Shown here: in pieces, positions 63,086-64,000 of the stretch
Numbering within the stretch: the stretch's first letter is position 1
Layout: the number at the start of each line of letters is the position of its first letter
NCBI GenBank assembly: GCA_050633585.1
Contig: JBOEGT010000004.1
Span: 27,870-91,869, forward strand
DNA length: 64,000 nucleotides
Source: CALKZN01 sp050633585
Lineage (GTDB): Bacteria; Pseudomonadota; Gammaproteobacteria; Arenicellales; Arenicellaceae
Direction of reading: 5' to 3'
Notes under the pieces: model-generated
Told to the model about the DNA's origin: nothing
The model's database searches: none
What the model saw: the letters and a program-made list of their open reading frames with translations, nothing else
Program-made: the position numbers and the translations under genes

Positions 63086-63173
63086 CTATTATTGTTTGCT
63101 TAATAGTTATCTGTTTTCAAAAATACATATAACGTTTAACAAGCGAAGTCGCTCAACGTTAAATTTGGTGTAA

Positions 63174-63201
63174 AAATGGGGTGCATCATGCTAAGTTCAA
63201 G
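63174..63201 (-). promoter_or_regulatory. Sigma-32 heat-shock promoter of grpE
   Basis: On the minus strand CTTGAA (63196-63201) is followed after 14 bases by CCCCATTT (63174-63181), essentially the consensus. The start point would lie about 80 bases before the grpE ATG. Confidence 0.92.
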
Positions 63202-63233
63202 CTAATTGTGACTATTTTTTCAAATAAAACTGC

Positions 63234-64000
63234 ATGAATACCCGAAAAAGGACTTCTAACTTTAAAATTATTCGTATCAGCATACTATTACTCATCCTAA
63301 TAGGCGTGTGGAAGCACTTTGACAGCCAGAAGAAAATCATTCAAAACTGGAAGGGTACACAAGATTTAGTGATTACTCCCATCAATTATGACCAATCTTC
63401 AAACACTCAAGATGGGATTGCCCGCTTAACAGAACGACAGTTTTATGAGATCAATGAGTATTTCGGGAAACAAGCTAAGCGATACAATTTAAACCTAAGT
63501 AATAGTATTCGTATTCGCCTAGGCAAATCCATCGATTCAATTCCTCCTGCACTTCCACCCATAGGAGCCTCTCGTTGGGACATCATCTTATGGTCACTAA
63601 AATTACGATGGTGGGCATGGCAAAACCAAACTGACGATTCACACAGCAGCCAAATCAACTTATTCGTGATGTATTCATCGCCTGAAAAAGGGGTTCGATT
63701 ACCTCATTCAACAGGCTTGCAAAAAGGACTCATTGGCCTTATTCATGCTAGCGCACACCAACAAGATCGAAAACGTAATAATATGATTATCACACATGAG
63801 CTACTACATATTTTTGGTGCAAGTGATAAGTATGACCTCAGAAATGGTCGCCCTACCTTTCCCTATGGCTATGCCCAGCCCAATAAGAACCCTCGCTACC
63901 CACAATCTCAAGCCGAGATCATGGCAGGAAGAACCCCTATCAATCAAACACAATTTGGCCGAGTTTATGGTTTATCTCAAACCATTATTGGTGAAAAAAC
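63234..64000 (+). CDS. Membrane-anchored HExxH (zinc peptidase-like) protein, cut by the right edge
   Basis: An ATG at 63234-63236 opens a plus-strand frame that stays open to the window end (255 residues seen). After a basic start comes one membrane helix (about 12-25, IRISILLLILIGVW), then a domain with HELLHIFGASDKYD at about residues 188-201. HExxH with a downstream Asp is a zinc metallopeptidase pattern; GASDKYD is where a third ligand might sit. I do not recognise the family. The gene is divergent from grpE. Confidence 0.72.
   Translation, partial: MNTRKRTSNFKIIRISILLLILIGVWKHFDSQKKIIQNWKGTQDLVITPINYDQSSNTQDGIARLTERQFYEINEYFGKQAKRYNLNLSNSIRIRLGKSIDSIPPALPPIGASRWDIILWSLKLRWWAWQNQTDDSHSSQINLFVMYSSPEKGVRLPHSTGLQKGLIGLIHASAHQQDRKRNNMIITHELLHIFGASDKYDLRNGRPTFPYGYAQPNKNPRYPQSQAEIMAGRTPINQTQFGRVYGLSQTIIGEK

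Noticed and set aside
1..64000. CRISPR array, tRNA or rRNA genes
   Set aside because: No regularly spaced direct repeats, cloverleaf with TTC-loop, or rRNA-like stretch was noticed in any intergenic region by eye.

Overview
The window reads as chromosomal DNA of a free-living, low-GC gammaproteobacterium, probably marine. The evidence is the linkage of smc-zipA-ligA, rluB-scpB-scpA-yciO, folK-pcnB, rpsP-rimM-trmD-rplS, ffh/ypjD and grpE-dnaK-dnaJ, plus a TRAP-type solute receptor and several Vibrio/Shewanella-like families (H-NOX, DUF3379, Sbal_3080-type lipoprotein). I cannot fix the genus from sequence alone.

Layout. 1-6.5 kb: ligA (cut by the left edge), a ZipA-like protein and smc, all on the minus strand. 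6.8-9.5 kb: a two-gene sugar operon (Gmd-like dehydratase and a large glycosyltransferase/methyltransferase-like protein). 9.8-19.2 kb: housekeeping genes (rmuC, yciK, rluB, scpBA, yciO, folK, pcnB, xerD). 19.2-20.4 kb: a MerR-type metal regulator divergent from a CDF-like transporter, with a textbook 19-bp-spacer MerR promoter. 20.4-35.9 kb: an exopolysaccharide locus. 36-40.3 kb: an exported VWA protein, a MITE-like element and a two-component system. 40.3-44.3 kb: small accessory genes. 44.4-57.8 kb: ribosomal protein/tRNA modification operon, a DUF4393 protein, an HTH-AlaA fusion, mscS, an M48 protease, ffh, ypjD, yjdM, an ECF sigma/anti-sigma pair, ybfF and a membrane-anchored cold-shock domain. 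58-59.1 kb: an orphan TRAP receptor behind a sigma-54 promoter. 59.2-63.1 kb: dnaJ, dnaK and grpE with sigma-32 promoters. The right edge cuts an HExxH protein.

The most interesting system is the exopolysaccharide locus. A central minus-strand operon encodes a SypG/LuxO-like sigma-54 activator, an H-NOX nitric-oxide sensor and a soluble hybrid histidine kinase with its own REC and HPt domains. On both sides lie polysaccharide operons: STAS (SypA-like)-Wza-Wzz-Wzy to the right, a WecG/sugar-transferase fusion plus a degenerate nucleotidyltransferase in the middle, and pyruvyltransferase-flippase-two GT2 to the left. Three sigma-54 promoters precede these operons. The two intergenic regions share a 14-bp element, TTCGCATTWTGCAA (13 of 14 identical). 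It sits in the same orientation and exactly 60 bp from the -24 box of two of the promoters, and it resembles the published SypG enhancer. The inferred circuit is NO -> H-NOX -> kinase phosphorelay -> SypG-like activator -> sigma-54 -> exopolysaccharide, encoded in one compact Syp-like cluster.
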